From: RYN-230 sp963713815 | GTDB lineage: Bacteria > Actinomycetota > Actinomycetes > Streptosporangiales > Streptosporangiaceae | Direction of reading: 5' to 3' | NCBI GenBank assembly: GCA_963713815.1 | Contig: CAVQNH010000044.1 | Span: 13,948-77,947 of the forward strand | DNA: 64,000 bases | In this document: positions 9,531-18,534 of the stretch, in pieces | Numbering within the stretch: position 1 is the stretch's first letter | Layout: the number at the start of each line of letters is the position of its first letter | Notes under the pieces: generated by a model | What the model was told of the DNA's origin: nothing | What the model saw: the letters and a program-made list of their open reading frames with translations, nothing else | Databases searched by the model: none | Position numbers and translations under genes: made by a program

Positions 9531-10517
9531 GTGCACGACACCCGGCGAACCCGCATCATTCTGGGGGTGCTGCTGGCGGTCGCGCTTGCGCTGATCACCA
9601 TCGACTACCGGGGCGGCGCGGGCGCGCCGCTCGGCGGACTGCGCTCGGCGGGCGGCAGCGTGTTCGGCTCGGTGGAGAATGCCGCCAGCCTGGTCACCCG
9701 GCCGGTCGCCGCGTTCACCGACGGGCTGACCGGCTCCGGCTCCCAGGGCAAGATCAATGCTCTCCAACGGCAGGTGGTTGATCTCCGCGCCCAGCTGAAC
9801 CAGCAGAAACTGAGCCGCAGCGACGAGCGCCAGCTCAGCCAGCTGCTCCAGCTGTCGGCGCGGGGGAGATACCGGATCGTCACCGCGAGCGTGATCGCGG
9901 CCGGCGCGGCCTACGACGACTCGGTCACCATCGACGCCGGGCGGATAGACGGCATCAAGCCCGACGAGACCGTGCTGAACGGGCAGGGCCTGGTCGGCAC
10001 CGTCACCTCGGTCAGCGCGAGCACCTCGACCGTGCTGCTCGCCACCGACGCCAGCGTGACCGTCGGGGTCCGGCTGGCAGGCACCGGGCAGATCGGCGTG
10101 GTGAGCGGGACCGGCAAGAACATCACCGGCAGCGGCCTGCTCCGGCTGCAGGTGTTCGACGTCAATGCCATCCTGCATACCGGCCAGGAGCTGGTCACCT
10201 TCGGCTCGGCGGGCGGCCGCCCCTACGTGCCCGGGGTCCCGGTGGGGGTGATCACCAAGCTGGAGGGCACCAGCAGCTCGCTGACCAAGGAGGCGCTGGT
10301 CCGGCCGTTCGCCGACGACACCGCGCTGGGCGTGGTCGGCGTCGTGATTGTCCCGCCGCGCACTAACCCGCGCTTCTCCGTGCTGCCGCCGTCGCCGACC
10401 CCGGCTCCGAGGGTCACCGTCACGGTCACCCCGTCGCCCGGTGCTAGCCAGACCGGTGCCAGCCAGTCCGGCGCTACCGTGACGCCCACGCCCGGCGCTA
10501 CCGGAACGGGGCCCTGA
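9531..10517 (+). CDS. mreC: Rod shape-determining protein MreC
   Basis: Bitopic membrane protein linking MreB to the wall synthases. GTG 9531 follows GAGGAG at 9520-9525. One transmembrane helix (residues 7-24) is followed by a coiled coil (residues 70-105, INALQRQVVDLRAQLNQQ) and the beta-barrel MreC core. The C-terminal 50 residues are Pro/Thr-rich (VTVTVTPSPG) and probably disordered outside the membrane. mreD starts 1 bp after the stop, so the two genes are almost certainly co-translated. Confidence 0.95.
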   Translation: MHDTRRTRIILGVLLAVALALITIDYRGGAGAPLGGLRSAGGSVFGSVENAASLVTRPVAAFTDGLTGSGSQGKINALQRQVVDLRAQLNQQKLSRSDERQLSQLLQLSARGRYRIVTASVIAAGAAYDDSVTIDAGRIDGIKPDETVLNGQGLVGTVTSVSASTSTVLLATDASVTVGVRLAGTGQIGVVSGTGKNITGSGLLRLQVFDVNAILHTGQELVTFGSAGGRPYVPGVPVGVITKLEGTSSSLTKEALVRPFADDTALGVVGVVIVPPRTNPRFSVLPPSPTPAPRVTVTVTPSPGASQTGASQSGATVTPTPGATGTGP

Positions 10518-10518
10518 G

Positions 10519-11892
10519 GTGCGGCGCGCGGCGTTCGCGGCGGGCCTGCTGCTGCTGGCGATCCTGATCCAGCTGACCGTCCTCAACAACGTGCGCCTGC
10601 CCGGCGGGGCCGGACCGGACCTCGTCCTGGTCGTGGTGGTGGCCCTGGGGCTGACCGGCGGCCCGCTGGAAGGCATGCTGGGCGGTTTCTGCGCTGGCCT
10701 GGCCCTGGACGTGGCGCCCCCGGCCACTCACCTGGTGGGCCAGTACGCGCTGGTGTTCTGCCTGGTCGGGTACGCCGCCGGGCGGGTGGGCAGCCATCTC
10801 ACCGAGTCCGCCTGGGCCCCGATCGGCGTGGCAGCGCTCGGCGCGGCCCTCGGGGAGCTGCTTTTCGCCCTGACCGGGATGATCTTCGGGAACCTGGATA
10901 TCACCTGGTCCGCGGTCGGCCACGTCCTGCCCGCCTCCGTCATCTACGACGTGCTGCTCAGCCCGTTCGTGCTCTACGCCGTGATCCGGGCCCGGGCGCT
11001 GGCCGCCCCGTCCCTGGCCTCGCAGGGCCTGGCCGGTTTCCCCGGCGGGTCGGCCAGCCAGCCGCTGGGGGTGCCGGGCCTGGCGGGCGCGGTGGCCCTG
11101 TTCTCCGGGTCCGGCGCGGTGGTGCGCGACAGCGGGACCGGGGCTGCCCCGAGGCTGAAGGCCCGGACCCTGCGGGCCGGGTCGTCCCAGGGTGGCTCGG
11201 CCAGCGGGGCGCGGCCCCCCCAGGCCCGGCCGTCGCGGGCGGTGCACCTGAAGTTCGGCGGCGGTGCTGGTGGCTCCGCCCTGTCCAGCGGCTCGGCTGC
11301 GGCCGCCCGGGCGGGCCGGCCGCACCCCGGGCGGCCGGTGAACCTGCACCTGGGCACCCGCCACCGGTTCGGCCGGAACCGGGGCAGCAGGCCGGGCGGT
11401 ACCGGCACGCAGGGCAACTGGCAGCGCGGCGGCGGGATCCCCGCCCGTGCGTTCAGCCAGTCCAGCGCGTTCGGCCGGGCCAGCGCCTTCAGCCGCGGTG
11501 GCAGCGCCCTGGGGGATGGCGCGGGCGGACGGGCACTGCGCCCGTCCCGGGGCCCGCGGCTGCGGGGCGGGGTCATGCAGGGCGGGTCCGCGAGCGGCGC
11601 CCGGGCGGCCGGGATGCGGATGGGCGCCCGTCCGGCCCGGCCGGTGACCTTGCGGCTAGGTTCCGGGCGGCGCCGTGACGGCGCCATCGGCGGCTCGGTA
11701 CTCGGCCGGCGGTCCCGGGGCGGCGGGCTGCGGGGCGGGAAGCAGCGCGCGCCCCGGTTCCGCGGGGCCAAGGCCGGCGCCCTGAGCGGCCGCCGGGCCC
11801 CGGCCAGCGCCCTGAGCGGCCGCCGCGCGTTCGGCCGGCGCCGGTCGCTGTGGCGAATCTTCGGCAAGCGGTCAGGAGGGCTGTCTCGATGA
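10519..11892 (+). CDS. mreD: MreD with a long basic disordered C-terminal extension
   Basis: Residues 1-165 are a normal MreD membrane core with five to six helices (for example VALGLTGGPLEGMLGGFCAG). The remaining 290 residues are Arg/Gly/Ser/Ala-rich and unlike ordinary MreD, which is 160-190 aa. The tail repeats a basic motif: RPSRAVHLKFG, RPVNLHLGTR and RPVTLRLGSG. Its frame runs exactly to an ATGA overlap with mrdA, and G/C is strongly preferred at third codon positions, so the tail is probably translated. With the C-terminus in the cytosol it could bind nucleic acid or acidic partners. That role is inference. Confidence 0.85.
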   Translation: MRRAAFAAGLLLLAILIQLTVLNNVRLPGGAGPDLVLVVVVALGLTGGPLEGMLGGFCAGLALDVAPPATHLVGQYALVFCLVGYAAGRVGSHLTESAWAPIGVAALGAALGELLFALTGMIFGNLDITWSAVGHVLPASVIYDVLLSPFVLYAVIRARALAAPSLASQGLAGFPGGSASQPLGVPGLAGAVALFSGSGAVVRDSGTGAAPRLKARTLRAGSSQGGSASGARPPQARPSRAVHLKFGGGAGGSALSSGSAAAARAGRPHPGRPVNLHLGTRHRFGRNRGSRPGGTGTQGNWQRGGGIPARAFSQSSAFGRASAFSRGGSALGDGAGGRALRPSRGPRLRGGVMQGGSASGARAAGMRMGARPARPVTLRLGSGRRRDGAIGGSVLGRRSRGGGLRGGKQRAPRFRGAKAGALSGRRAPASALSGRRAFGRRRSLWRIFGKRSGGLSR

Positions 11893-13967
11893 TCCCGGCC
11901 TCACGGCGGCGCCTGATCGTGCTGTACGTGATCGTGGCGGCGCTGCTGGTCTCCCTCGGCGGGCGGCTGTGGTACCTGCAGGTCATGAACGGCCACAGCT
12001 ACGTGCAGCTGGCCGCCCAGGATCAGACGCAGACCGTGATCACGCCCGCGGTCCGCGGCCAGATCCTGGACGACGCGGGCCTGCCCATGGTGGACAACGC
12101 CAGTTCCCTGGTGGTCACGGTGAACATGATGAACCTGGCCACCCAGAGCGACGGCGGCGCCGGGGTGCTGCGCCGGCTGGCCCACCTGCTCGGCATGTCC
12201 GACAAGCTGCTCACCGAGAAGGTCCGGCTGTGCACCGCGCACGTATCCCAGCCGTGCTGGCCAGGCTCGCCATACCAGCCCATCCCGGTGGCCCAGCATG
12301 TCCCGGACTCGATCGCGGTCCAGATCATGCAGGATCACGCCAGCTACCCCGGGGTGAGTGCCGGGGTGAACCCGGTGGCCCGCTACCCGCAGCCCAACGG
12401 GGCGAACCCCGCGCAGGTCCTCGGCTACCTCGGCCCGATCACCGCCCAGCAGGTGAAGCAGCAGCACCTGCCCACGACCGGGTTCGCCGGGGTGGACCTG
12501 GTCGGCCAGGCCGGCCTGGAGCAGCAGTACAACAGCCAGCTCCAGGGCACGCCGGGCCAGCAGGTGCTGTCGGTGAACAGCGCCGGGCAGCAGCTCGGAG
12601 TGGTCAGGAACACCAACCCCACGACCGGGAACGACCTGGTCACCAGCATCAACGCCCGGCTCCAGGGTGACGTCCAGTCGGTGCTGGCCAGCACCATCCA
12701 GAAGGCCCAGCAGACGGGCAGCCCGAGGGCCACGACCGGTGCGGCGATAGTGATGACCACCACCGGCCGGGTGATCGCCATGGCCAGCGTGCCCTCGTAT
12801 AACCCCAGCGTCTGGAACGGCGGCATCTCCGAGAAGCAGTACCGGCAGCTGATCAACGGGAGCAAGCCGATCCTGAACCGGGTCACCCAGGGCGAGTACG
12901 CGCCCGGCTCCACGTTCAAGGTGACCTCCACCGCGGCCGCGGTCAAGGCCGGGTACAGCCTGGACGGCACCTACAACTGCCCGGCCTCCTACAACATCGG
13001 CGGCCGCTCCTTCCTCAACGACGGCCAGAAGAACCTCGGCCAGATGAGCCTGCACGAGGCCCTGGTCATCTCCTGCGACACGGTCTTCTACGAGCTGGCC
13101 TACGGCACCTATCAGCATGACCATCCGAAGGCCAATGTGGTGACCAGCCCCAAGGCTCCGATACAGGAAATGCAGAAGATGGAGGTTGCGTGGGGATTCG
13201 GCCGGACGCCCGGACTTGACCTGCCCGAGCAGAGCGCCGGCAGTATCCCGACCCGGGAATGGCTGTACTACCTCTGGAAGGGCAACGCCCATACTGGCCA
13301 GAACTGGTGCAAGTACGGGCGGGCCAATGGCACATATGTCCAGCAGATCGAATATCAGGACTGCCATTACGGCAACGTCTGGGAGCCCGGCGAGGCGGCG
13401 ATCGCGGCCATCGGCCAGGGCTACGTCGCGGTGACGCCGCTCCAGCTGGCCGACGCCTACGTGGCCCTGGCCAACGGCGGCAAGCTGTACAGCCCCCGGA
13501 TCGGCGAGGCCATCATCAGCCCCAGCGGGAAGCTGGTGCAGAAGATCAAGCCCCCGCTGATCCGGCGGCTGCCGGTGGCCGGGAGCACGCTGGCCTACAT
13601 CCGGAACGCGCTGGCCGGCGTGACCACCGGCGCGGGCACCGCGGCGAGCGCCTTCGGCGGCTTTCCCCGCAACCAGGTCTGCGTGGCAGGCAAGACGGGT
13701 ACGGCGGAAGTGTTCAACAGCTCAGTGACCTCTGTGTTCGCCTCGTTCGCCCCGTGCAACAACCCCAAGTACGTAGTGGTGGTCATGATCCCGAACTCCA
13801 ACTACGGCGCTGAGGTAGCGGCGCCCGCCGTCCGGCAGATCTACGACGACATCTACGGGCTCGAGGGGCACAAGGCGGCCCTCCCGGGCGGGAAGCTTCC
13901 CCACGGCCTGCCCAAGATCGCCGCGAGCGGGACTATCACCGCCCCGGCGGGCTACGGGGGCTCCTGA
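11889..13967 (+). CDS. mrdA: Penicillin-binding protein 2 (elongasome transpeptidase)
   Basis: Class B PBP that crosslinks peptidoglycan with the RodA glycosyltransferase. ATG 11889 overlaps the mreD stop (ATGA), giving 692 residues. One N-terminal transmembrane helix precedes the dimerisation domain. The transpeptidase motifs are GSTFK (catalytic Ser), SCD (SxN-type, as in many PBP2s) and KTGTAE. The 1-nt overlap with rodA supports a fixed pairing of the two enzymes. Confidence 0.95.
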   Translation: MIPASRRRLIVLYVIVAALLVSLGGRLWYLQVMNGHSYVQLAAQDQTQTVITPAVRGQILDDAGLPMVDNASSLVVTVNMMNLATQSDGGAGVLRRLAHLLGMSDKLLTEKVRLCTAHVSQPCWPGSPYQPIPVAQHVPDSIAVQIMQDHASYPGVSAGVNPVARYPQPNGANPAQVLGYLGPITAQQVKQQHLPTTGFAGVDLVGQAGLEQQYNSQLQGTPGQQVLSVNSAGQQLGVVRNTNPTTGNDLVTSINARLQGDVQSVLASTIQKAQQTGSPRATTGAAIVMTTTGRVIAMASVPSYNPSVWNGGISEKQYRQLINGSKPILNRVTQGEYAPGSTFKVTSTAAAVKAGYSLDGTYNCPASYNIGGRSFLNDGQKNLGQMSLHEALVISCDTVFYELAYGTYQHDHPKANVVTSPKAPIQEMQKMEVAWGFGRTPGLDLPEQSAGSIPTREWLYYLWKGNAHTGQNWCKYGRANGTYVQQIEYQDCHYGNVWEPGEAAIAAIGQGYVAVTPLQLADAYVALANGGKLYSPRIGEAIISPSGKLVQKIKPPLIRRLPVAGSTLAYIRNALAGVTTGAGTAASAFGGFPRNQVCVAGKTGTAEVFNSSVTSVFASFAPCNNPKYVVVVMIPNSNYGAEVAAPAVRQIYDDIYGLEGHKAALPGGKLPHGLPKIAASGTITAPAGYGGS

Positions 13968-15160
13968 TGAACCTGGGTACCCGCGACTACACCTCCCCGC
14001 GATCCCCCACCTTCGGACAGAAGCGCCAGCCCCTGCTGATCCGGGCGGTGGCCAAGGACTCACCGCTGCGCCGGTACGACTGGATCCTGCTGGTGGCGGT
14101 GATCGCGCTCAGCCTGATCGGGACGCTGCTGGTCTACTCGGCCACCCAGCCCAGCGCCGACCCGCGCAGCTACCTCATCAAGCAGCTGATCAACGTCGCG
14201 CTCGGCGTGATCCTCATGGTCGTGGTCAGCCTGCTGGACTACCGGCAGATCCGGCTGCTCGCCCCGTTCGTGTACGTGGCGTCCGTCCTGGGCCTGGCGG
14301 CGGTGCTCAGCCCGCTGGGCACCAGCGTGAGCGGGGCCAAGGCCTGGATCAACCTGCCCGCCGGTTTCCAGGTGGAGCCCTCGGAGTTCGCGAAGATCGG
14401 GCTGGTCCTGATCATCGCCGTGGTCTTCGGTGAATTGCGGGACGGCGGCCGGATCCCCGGGCCCAGGCACGCCGTCGGGGTCCTCGTGCTGGCGCTGATC
14501 CCGGTCGCCCTGGTGGAACGCGAGCCGGCCCTGGGCGTGATCATCCTGCTGCTGCTCATCACGGCCGGCATGATCGCGCTGTCCGGCCTGAAGCTGCGCT
14601 GGCTGGCGGGCCTGGCCATAGCGGGCGTGCTCGGGGTGGTGGCGGTGTTCAAGCTGCACCTGCTGCGCAGCTACCAGCTGGACCGGCTGACCTCGTTCCT
14701 GCATCCGGCGGCGGACCCGACGGGGACCGGGTACGAGACGATTCACTCCAAGATCATGATCGGGTCCGGGGGCCTGTTCGGCACCGGCTGGCTGCACGGC
14801 TCGCTGGTCACCGCGAGCTTCGTGCCGAACCAGCAGACCGACTTCATCGTCAGCGTCGCGGGCGAGGAGGTCGGCTTCGTCGGCTGCGCCGTGATCATCT
14901 TCCTGCTGGGCGTCGTGATCTTCCGCGCGCTGCGCATCGCCAGCCGGGCGGACGACCAGTTCGGCCTGCTGGTCGCGTCCGGCATCGCGCTGTGGTTCGG
15001 CCTGCAGTCCTTCATCAACATCGGCATGACCATCGGGATCATGCCGGTGACCGGCCTCCCGCTGCCGTTCGTGTCCTACGGCGGGTCCGCCATATTCGCG
15101 GACATGATCGCGGTAGGCGTCCTGCAGTCCGTGCACCGCCGCCACCCGGTCTTCGGCTGA
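13967..15160 (+). CDS. rodA: RodA, SEDS-family peptidoglycan glycosyltransferase
   Basis: Polytopic membrane enzyme that polymerises lipid II. The protein has 397 residues and about ten helices. SEDS signatures are visible: WINLPAGFQVEPSEFAKI with the conserved acidic region, and the C-terminal LPLPFVSYGGSA. A cytosolic N-terminal stretch of about 35 residues is hydrophilic. Start ATG 13967 shares one base with the mrdA stop. FtsW is less likely because of its neighbours. Confidence 0.95.
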   Translation: MNLGTRDYTSPRSPTFGQKRQPLLIRAVAKDSPLRRYDWILLVAVIALSLIGTLLVYSATQPSADPRSYLIKQLINVALGVILMVVVSLLDYRQIRLLAPFVYVASVLGLAAVLSPLGTSVSGAKAWINLPAGFQVEPSEFAKIGLVLIIAVVFGELRDGGRIPGPRHAVGVLVLALIPVALVEREPALGVIILLLLITAGMIALSGLKLRWLAGLAIAGVLGVVAVFKLHLLRSYQLDRLTSFLHPAADPTGTGYETIHSKIMIGSGGLFGTGWLHGSLVTASFVPNQQTDFIVSVAGEEVGFVGCAVIIFLLGVVIFRALRIASRADDQFGLLVASGIALWFGLQSFINIGMTIGIMPVTGLPLPFVSYGGSAIFADMIAVGVLQSVHRRHPVFG

Positions 15161-15172
15161 CGCTCTGCTAGC

Positions 15173-15193
15173 CCGGGGGGCCGAGCCCCCCGG
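15173..15193 (+). terminator. Hairpin terminator after rodA
   Basis: A perfect 9-bp stem (CCGGGGGGC / GCCCCCCGG) with a CGA loop lies 12 bp after the rodA stop. No T tract follows, which is common for actinomycete terminators. It would close the mre cluster. Confidence 0.6.
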
Positions 15194-15340
15194 AACCCCC
15201 CGCTTGCCCGCTCCGGTACGCACGTCATCTGCGGCAGCAGCCGGGTTAGTCGCCGGCTCGGCGAGGACACGCCTCCGGCGCGCCTCGCCTCGCCGGCGAC
15301 GCCAGGGGTCGTCCCCCCGCTGGGCACCGAATCCATCACC

Positions 15341-15346
15341 TAAGCT
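15341..15346 (+). promoter_or_regulatory. Putative -10 box of a leaderless promoter
   Basis: TAAGCT is followed by six bases and then the ATG at 15353, the spacing expected for transcription starting at the start codon. No ribosome binding site fits, since GTCAGG lies directly against the ATG. Confidence 0.5.
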
Positions 15347-15352
15347 GTCAGG

Positions 15353-17317
15353 ATGCCTGTGGAATCGGTCTACCCCCGCCTGGAGCCTCTGCTGCCCCAG
15401 GTGCGCAAGCCGATCCAGTACGTCGGCGGCGAGCTGAACTCCGTGGTCCAGGACTGGGATGCGGCAGAGGTCCGCTGGGCCCTGATGTACCCCGACGCCT
15501 ACGAGGTCGGCGTGCCCAACCAGGGGATCCAGATCCTGTACGAGGTGCTGAACGAGTGCGACGGCGTGCTCGCCGAGCGCACCTACAGCGTCTGGCCGGA
15601 CCTGGAAGGCCTGATGCGCGAGCACGGGATCCCGCAGTTCACCGTGGACGGTCACCGCCCGGTGGCGGCCTTCGACGTGCTCGGCGTCAGCTTCGCCACC
15701 GAGCTGTGCTACACGAACCTGCTGTCCGCCCTGGACCTGGCCGGCATCCCGCTCTCCGCGGCGGACCGGGACGAGCGGCATCCGCTCGTGCTGGCCGGCG
15801 GGCACGCGGCGTTCAACCCGGAACCGGTCGCCGAGTTCGTGGACGGCGCGGTGCTCGGCGACGGCGAGCAGGCCGTGCTGACCATCTCCGGGCTGATCAA
15901 GGACTGGAAGCGGGCCGGGCAGCCCGGCGGCCGCGACGGCCTGCTGCTCCGCCTGGCCACCGAGGCCGGGGTCTACGTGCCCCGCTTCTACGACGTGGAC
16001 TACCTCCCGGACGGCCGGATCAGGCGGGTCGCGCCGAACCGCAGCGGGGTCCCGTTCACCGTGCCCAAGAACACCGTGATGGACCTGGACGAGTGGCCGT
16101 ACCCGCGCAAGCCGCTGGTCCCCGTGGCCGAGTCCGTGCACGAGCGGTTCAGCGTGGAGATCTTCCGCGGCTGCACCCGGGGCTGCCGGTTCTGCCAGGC
16201 CGGGATGATCACCCGTCCGGTGCGGGAGCGCAGCGTGACCACGGTCGGCGACATGGTCGAGTGCGGGCTGGCCGAGAGCGGCTTCAGCGAGGTCGGGCTG
16301 CTCTCCCTGTCCAGCGCTGACCACAGCGAGATCAACGAGATCGTCACCGGGCTGGCCGACCGCTATGAGGGCAGCGCGACCGGGCTCTCGCTCCCGTCCA
16401 CCCGGGTCAACGCGTTCAACGTGACCCTGGCCAACGAGCTGAGCCGGAACGGCAAGCGGTCCGGGCTGACCTTCGCCCCCGAAGGCGGCTCAGAGCGGAT
16501 CCGCAAGGTGATCAACAAGATGGTCACCGAGGACGACCTCATCCGCACGGTCAGCACCGCCTACGCCAACGGCTGGCGGCAGGTGAAGCTCTACTTCATG
16601 TGCGGCCTGCCCACCGAGACGGACGACGACGTGCTCGCCATCGCCGACCTGGCCCGGCGCGTCATCCAGGCCGGGCGTGAGGCGACGGGCCGCAAGGACA
16701 TCCGGTGCACCGTGTCGATCGGCGGATTCGTGCCCAAGCCGCACACCCCGTTCCAGTGGGCGGCGCAGTGTGACGCCGAGACGGTGCATGACCGGCTCCG
16801 GAAGCTGGGCGCGGCCCTGAAGGGTGATCGCACGTACGGCCGGTCGGTGGGCTACCGCTACCACGACGGCGAGCCGTCGATCATCGAGGGCCTGCTGTCC
16901 CGGGGTGACCGGCGGGTGGCCAAGGTGATCAAGGCCGCCTGGCAGGAGGGGGCCCGGTTCGACGGCTGGAGCGAGTTCTTCTCGTTCGAGCGCTGGATGC
17001 GCAGCGCGGAGCAGGCCCTGGCCGACGAGCCGGTGGACGTCGGCTGGTACACGACGCGGGAACGCGAGTACAGCGAAGTCCTGCCCTGGGATCACCTGGA
17101 CGCCGGCCTGGACCGCGACTGGCTCTGGCAGGACTGGCAGGACGCGGTGGACCCGGCGGGCGCCGCGGAGGTCGAAGACTGCCGCTGGACCCCCTGTTAC
17201 GACTGCGGTGTGTGCCCCACCATGGGCACCGAGATCCAGACCGGCCCCACCGGGCGTACCCTGCTGCCGCTGTCCGTGGCAGGCAGCCCGGCGGGCGGCG
17301 CGGGAGGCGTCGGCTAG
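15353..17317 (+). CDS. TIGR03960-type radical SAM protein, N-terminal part of a conserved pair
   Basis: A 654-residue radical SAM protein with a B12-binding-like N-terminal domain (residues 1-220), a [4Fe-4S] motif GCTRGCRFCQAG (CxxxCxxC) near residue 278, the SAM-side FAPEGGSERIRKVINK segment and a Cys-rich C-terminus (CGVCPTMGTEI). The family sits ahead of a DUF2344 gene and rne/rng in many bacteria, as here; the reaction is not settled. The next gene starts directly after its TAG stop. Length and motifs are normal. Confidence 0.9.
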   Translation: MPVESVYPRLEPLLPQVRKPIQYVGGELNSVVQDWDAAEVRWALMYPDAYEVGVPNQGIQILYEVLNECDGVLAERTYSVWPDLEGLMREHGIPQFTVDGHRPVAAFDVLGVSFATELCYTNLLSALDLAGIPLSAADRDERHPLVLAGGHAAFNPEPVAEFVDGAVLGDGEQAVLTISGLIKDWKRAGQPGGRDGLLLRLATEAGVYVPRFYDVDYLPDGRIRRVAPNRSGVPFTVPKNTVMDLDEWPYPRKPLVPVAESVHERFSVEIFRGCTRGCRFCQAGMITRPVRERSVTTVGDMVECGLAESGFSEVGLLSLSSADHSEINEIVTGLADRYEGSATGLSLPSTRVNAFNVTLANELSRNGKRSGLTFAPEGGSERIRKVINKMVTEDDLIRTVSTAYANGWRQVKLYFMCGLPTETDDDVLAIADLARRVIQAGREATGRKDIRCTVSIGGFVPKPHTPFQWAAQCDAETVHDRLRKLGAALKGDRTYGRSVGYRYHDGEPSIIEGLLSRGDRRVAKVIKAAWQEGARFDGWSEFFSFERWMRSAEQALADEPVDVGWYTTREREYSEVLPWDHLDAGLDRDWLWQDWQDAVDPAGAAEVEDCRWTPCYDCGVCPTMGTEIQTGPTGRTLLPLSVAGSPAGGAGGVG

Positions 17318-18534
17318 ATGCCAGACCCCGGTTCCCCGGCGCAGCCGCCTGCGGACGGCGCGGCCCCGCCCCGTGGCGGTACGGCTCAGTCATCGGGTGG
17401 CGCGGCCCAGTCATCGGGGGCCCAGTCATCGGGGGCCAGTCATCGGCGCAGTCATCGGGGGCCCAGCCGCCACCTGGCGCCCGGCCCCGCAGGCCCTCTG
17501 ACGGCCCGACACGCGTCGCTGATCAGCCAGCCGTCGTCCAGCGGCTTATTGTCCGGTACGCTAAAAGAAGCAGGATGCGATTCGCCAGTCACAGAGATAT
17601 CGCGCGGGCGGTTGAGCGCGGAGTACGCCGGGCACGGCTGCCCATCGCGTACTCGGCGGGATTTACGCCCCATCCGAAGATCTCTTACGCTGGCGCGGCC
17701 CCGACGGGGACGGCGAGTGAAGCTGAGTACCTGGAGCTTTCGCTGACGGCAACATGCGTCGTCGCGGAAGTACGGGACCGGCTCAATGCGGCCCTGCCGG
17801 ACGGGATTGATGTGATAGACGTGACCGAGGAAGCCAGTTCCCTAGGCGCCGTGACGTTCGAGGCGTCCCAGTGGGAAGTGGCCCTCCCCGGAGTCGGGCG
17901 AGATGAGGCGGCTGCGGCCGCTGAGACGTTCCTCGCTCAGGACAGCGTGGAGGTCGAGCGCCTGACCAGCAAGGGAATGCGGCGCATGGATGCTCGCGCC
18001 GCAGTGGTCACGTTGCAGGCCGACTGGCGCCCCGCTGATGAGCGGGACGCCGGTTATGCGATACTTCGAATGGTTGTTCGGCACTTGACACCTGTCGTGC
18101 GACCCGATGACATCCTGACTGCACTTCGCCGTGTCGCGGGGCTGGTGCCTTCGTCACCGCCGCTGGTGACCCGGCTGGTTCAAGGACCGCTGGTGGCAGT
18201 AGTTGCCGCAGCCGGGCCCGCAGGGCAGCACGTGCCCGCTGGGCCCGCCGAGGCGTCCTCCTCTGTGACGGCACCGCCGTCCCGTGGGGTAACGCCACTC
18301 GGGCCCCAGTCCGCCGGACAGGGCGCGGCGCAGACACATGTAAAGACAACGCGCCTGGGAGCGCGGTCGGCCTCACCGGCTGGCCCGCTTTCAGCGAGCG
18401 CGTACGACCAGTTCCCGCGCGGAGCGGAGGGTTCCGAGCGAACCCGCGCGCCCGGGAGCCTGACGGGAGATAGCCCGGATGCTCGAAACCGAGCTCAACG
18501 ATTCACAGCAGAACGAGACAGCGCGAGGCAGTGA
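17318..18534 (+). CDS. TIGR03936/DUF2344 protein, with an apparent frameshift in an N-terminal repeat
   Basis: Partner of the preceding radical SAM protein. ATG 17318 directly follows the upstream stop, but its frame (MPDPGSPAQPPADG) is lost in a CAGTCATCGGGGGCC repeat array. One unit near 17435 lacks a C; adding it joins the start to the conserved domain RLIVRYAKRSRMRFASHRD and continues the QSSGA peptide repeat (about 405 aa). The only in-frame alternatives are ATG 17212, deep inside the upstream gene, and ATG 17575, which would cut the first beta strand. The DUF2344 core ends near 18190; a disordered tail follows and overlaps the rne start at 18479. Function unknown. Confidence 0.82.
17388..17463. 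repeat. Imperfect CAGTCATCGGGGGCC tandem repeat
   Basis: Five copies of CAGTCATCGG with variable G/C spacers lie in the 5' part of the DUF2344 gene. They encode QSSGA/QSSA repeats. Differences in spacer length between copies account for the apparent frameshift. Confidence 0.75.

Noticed and set aside
14060..16324. Long minus-strand frame of 754 codons across rodA and the radical SAM gene
   Set aside because: High G+C removes stops from antisense frames; it overlaps two well supported genes and has no domain.
17212..17317. ATG 17212 as start of the DUF2344 gene
   Set aside because: It would overlap the radical SAM gene by 106 bp and encode an unrelated Arg-rich leader; the ATG directly after the upstream stop is better once the repeat is corrected.
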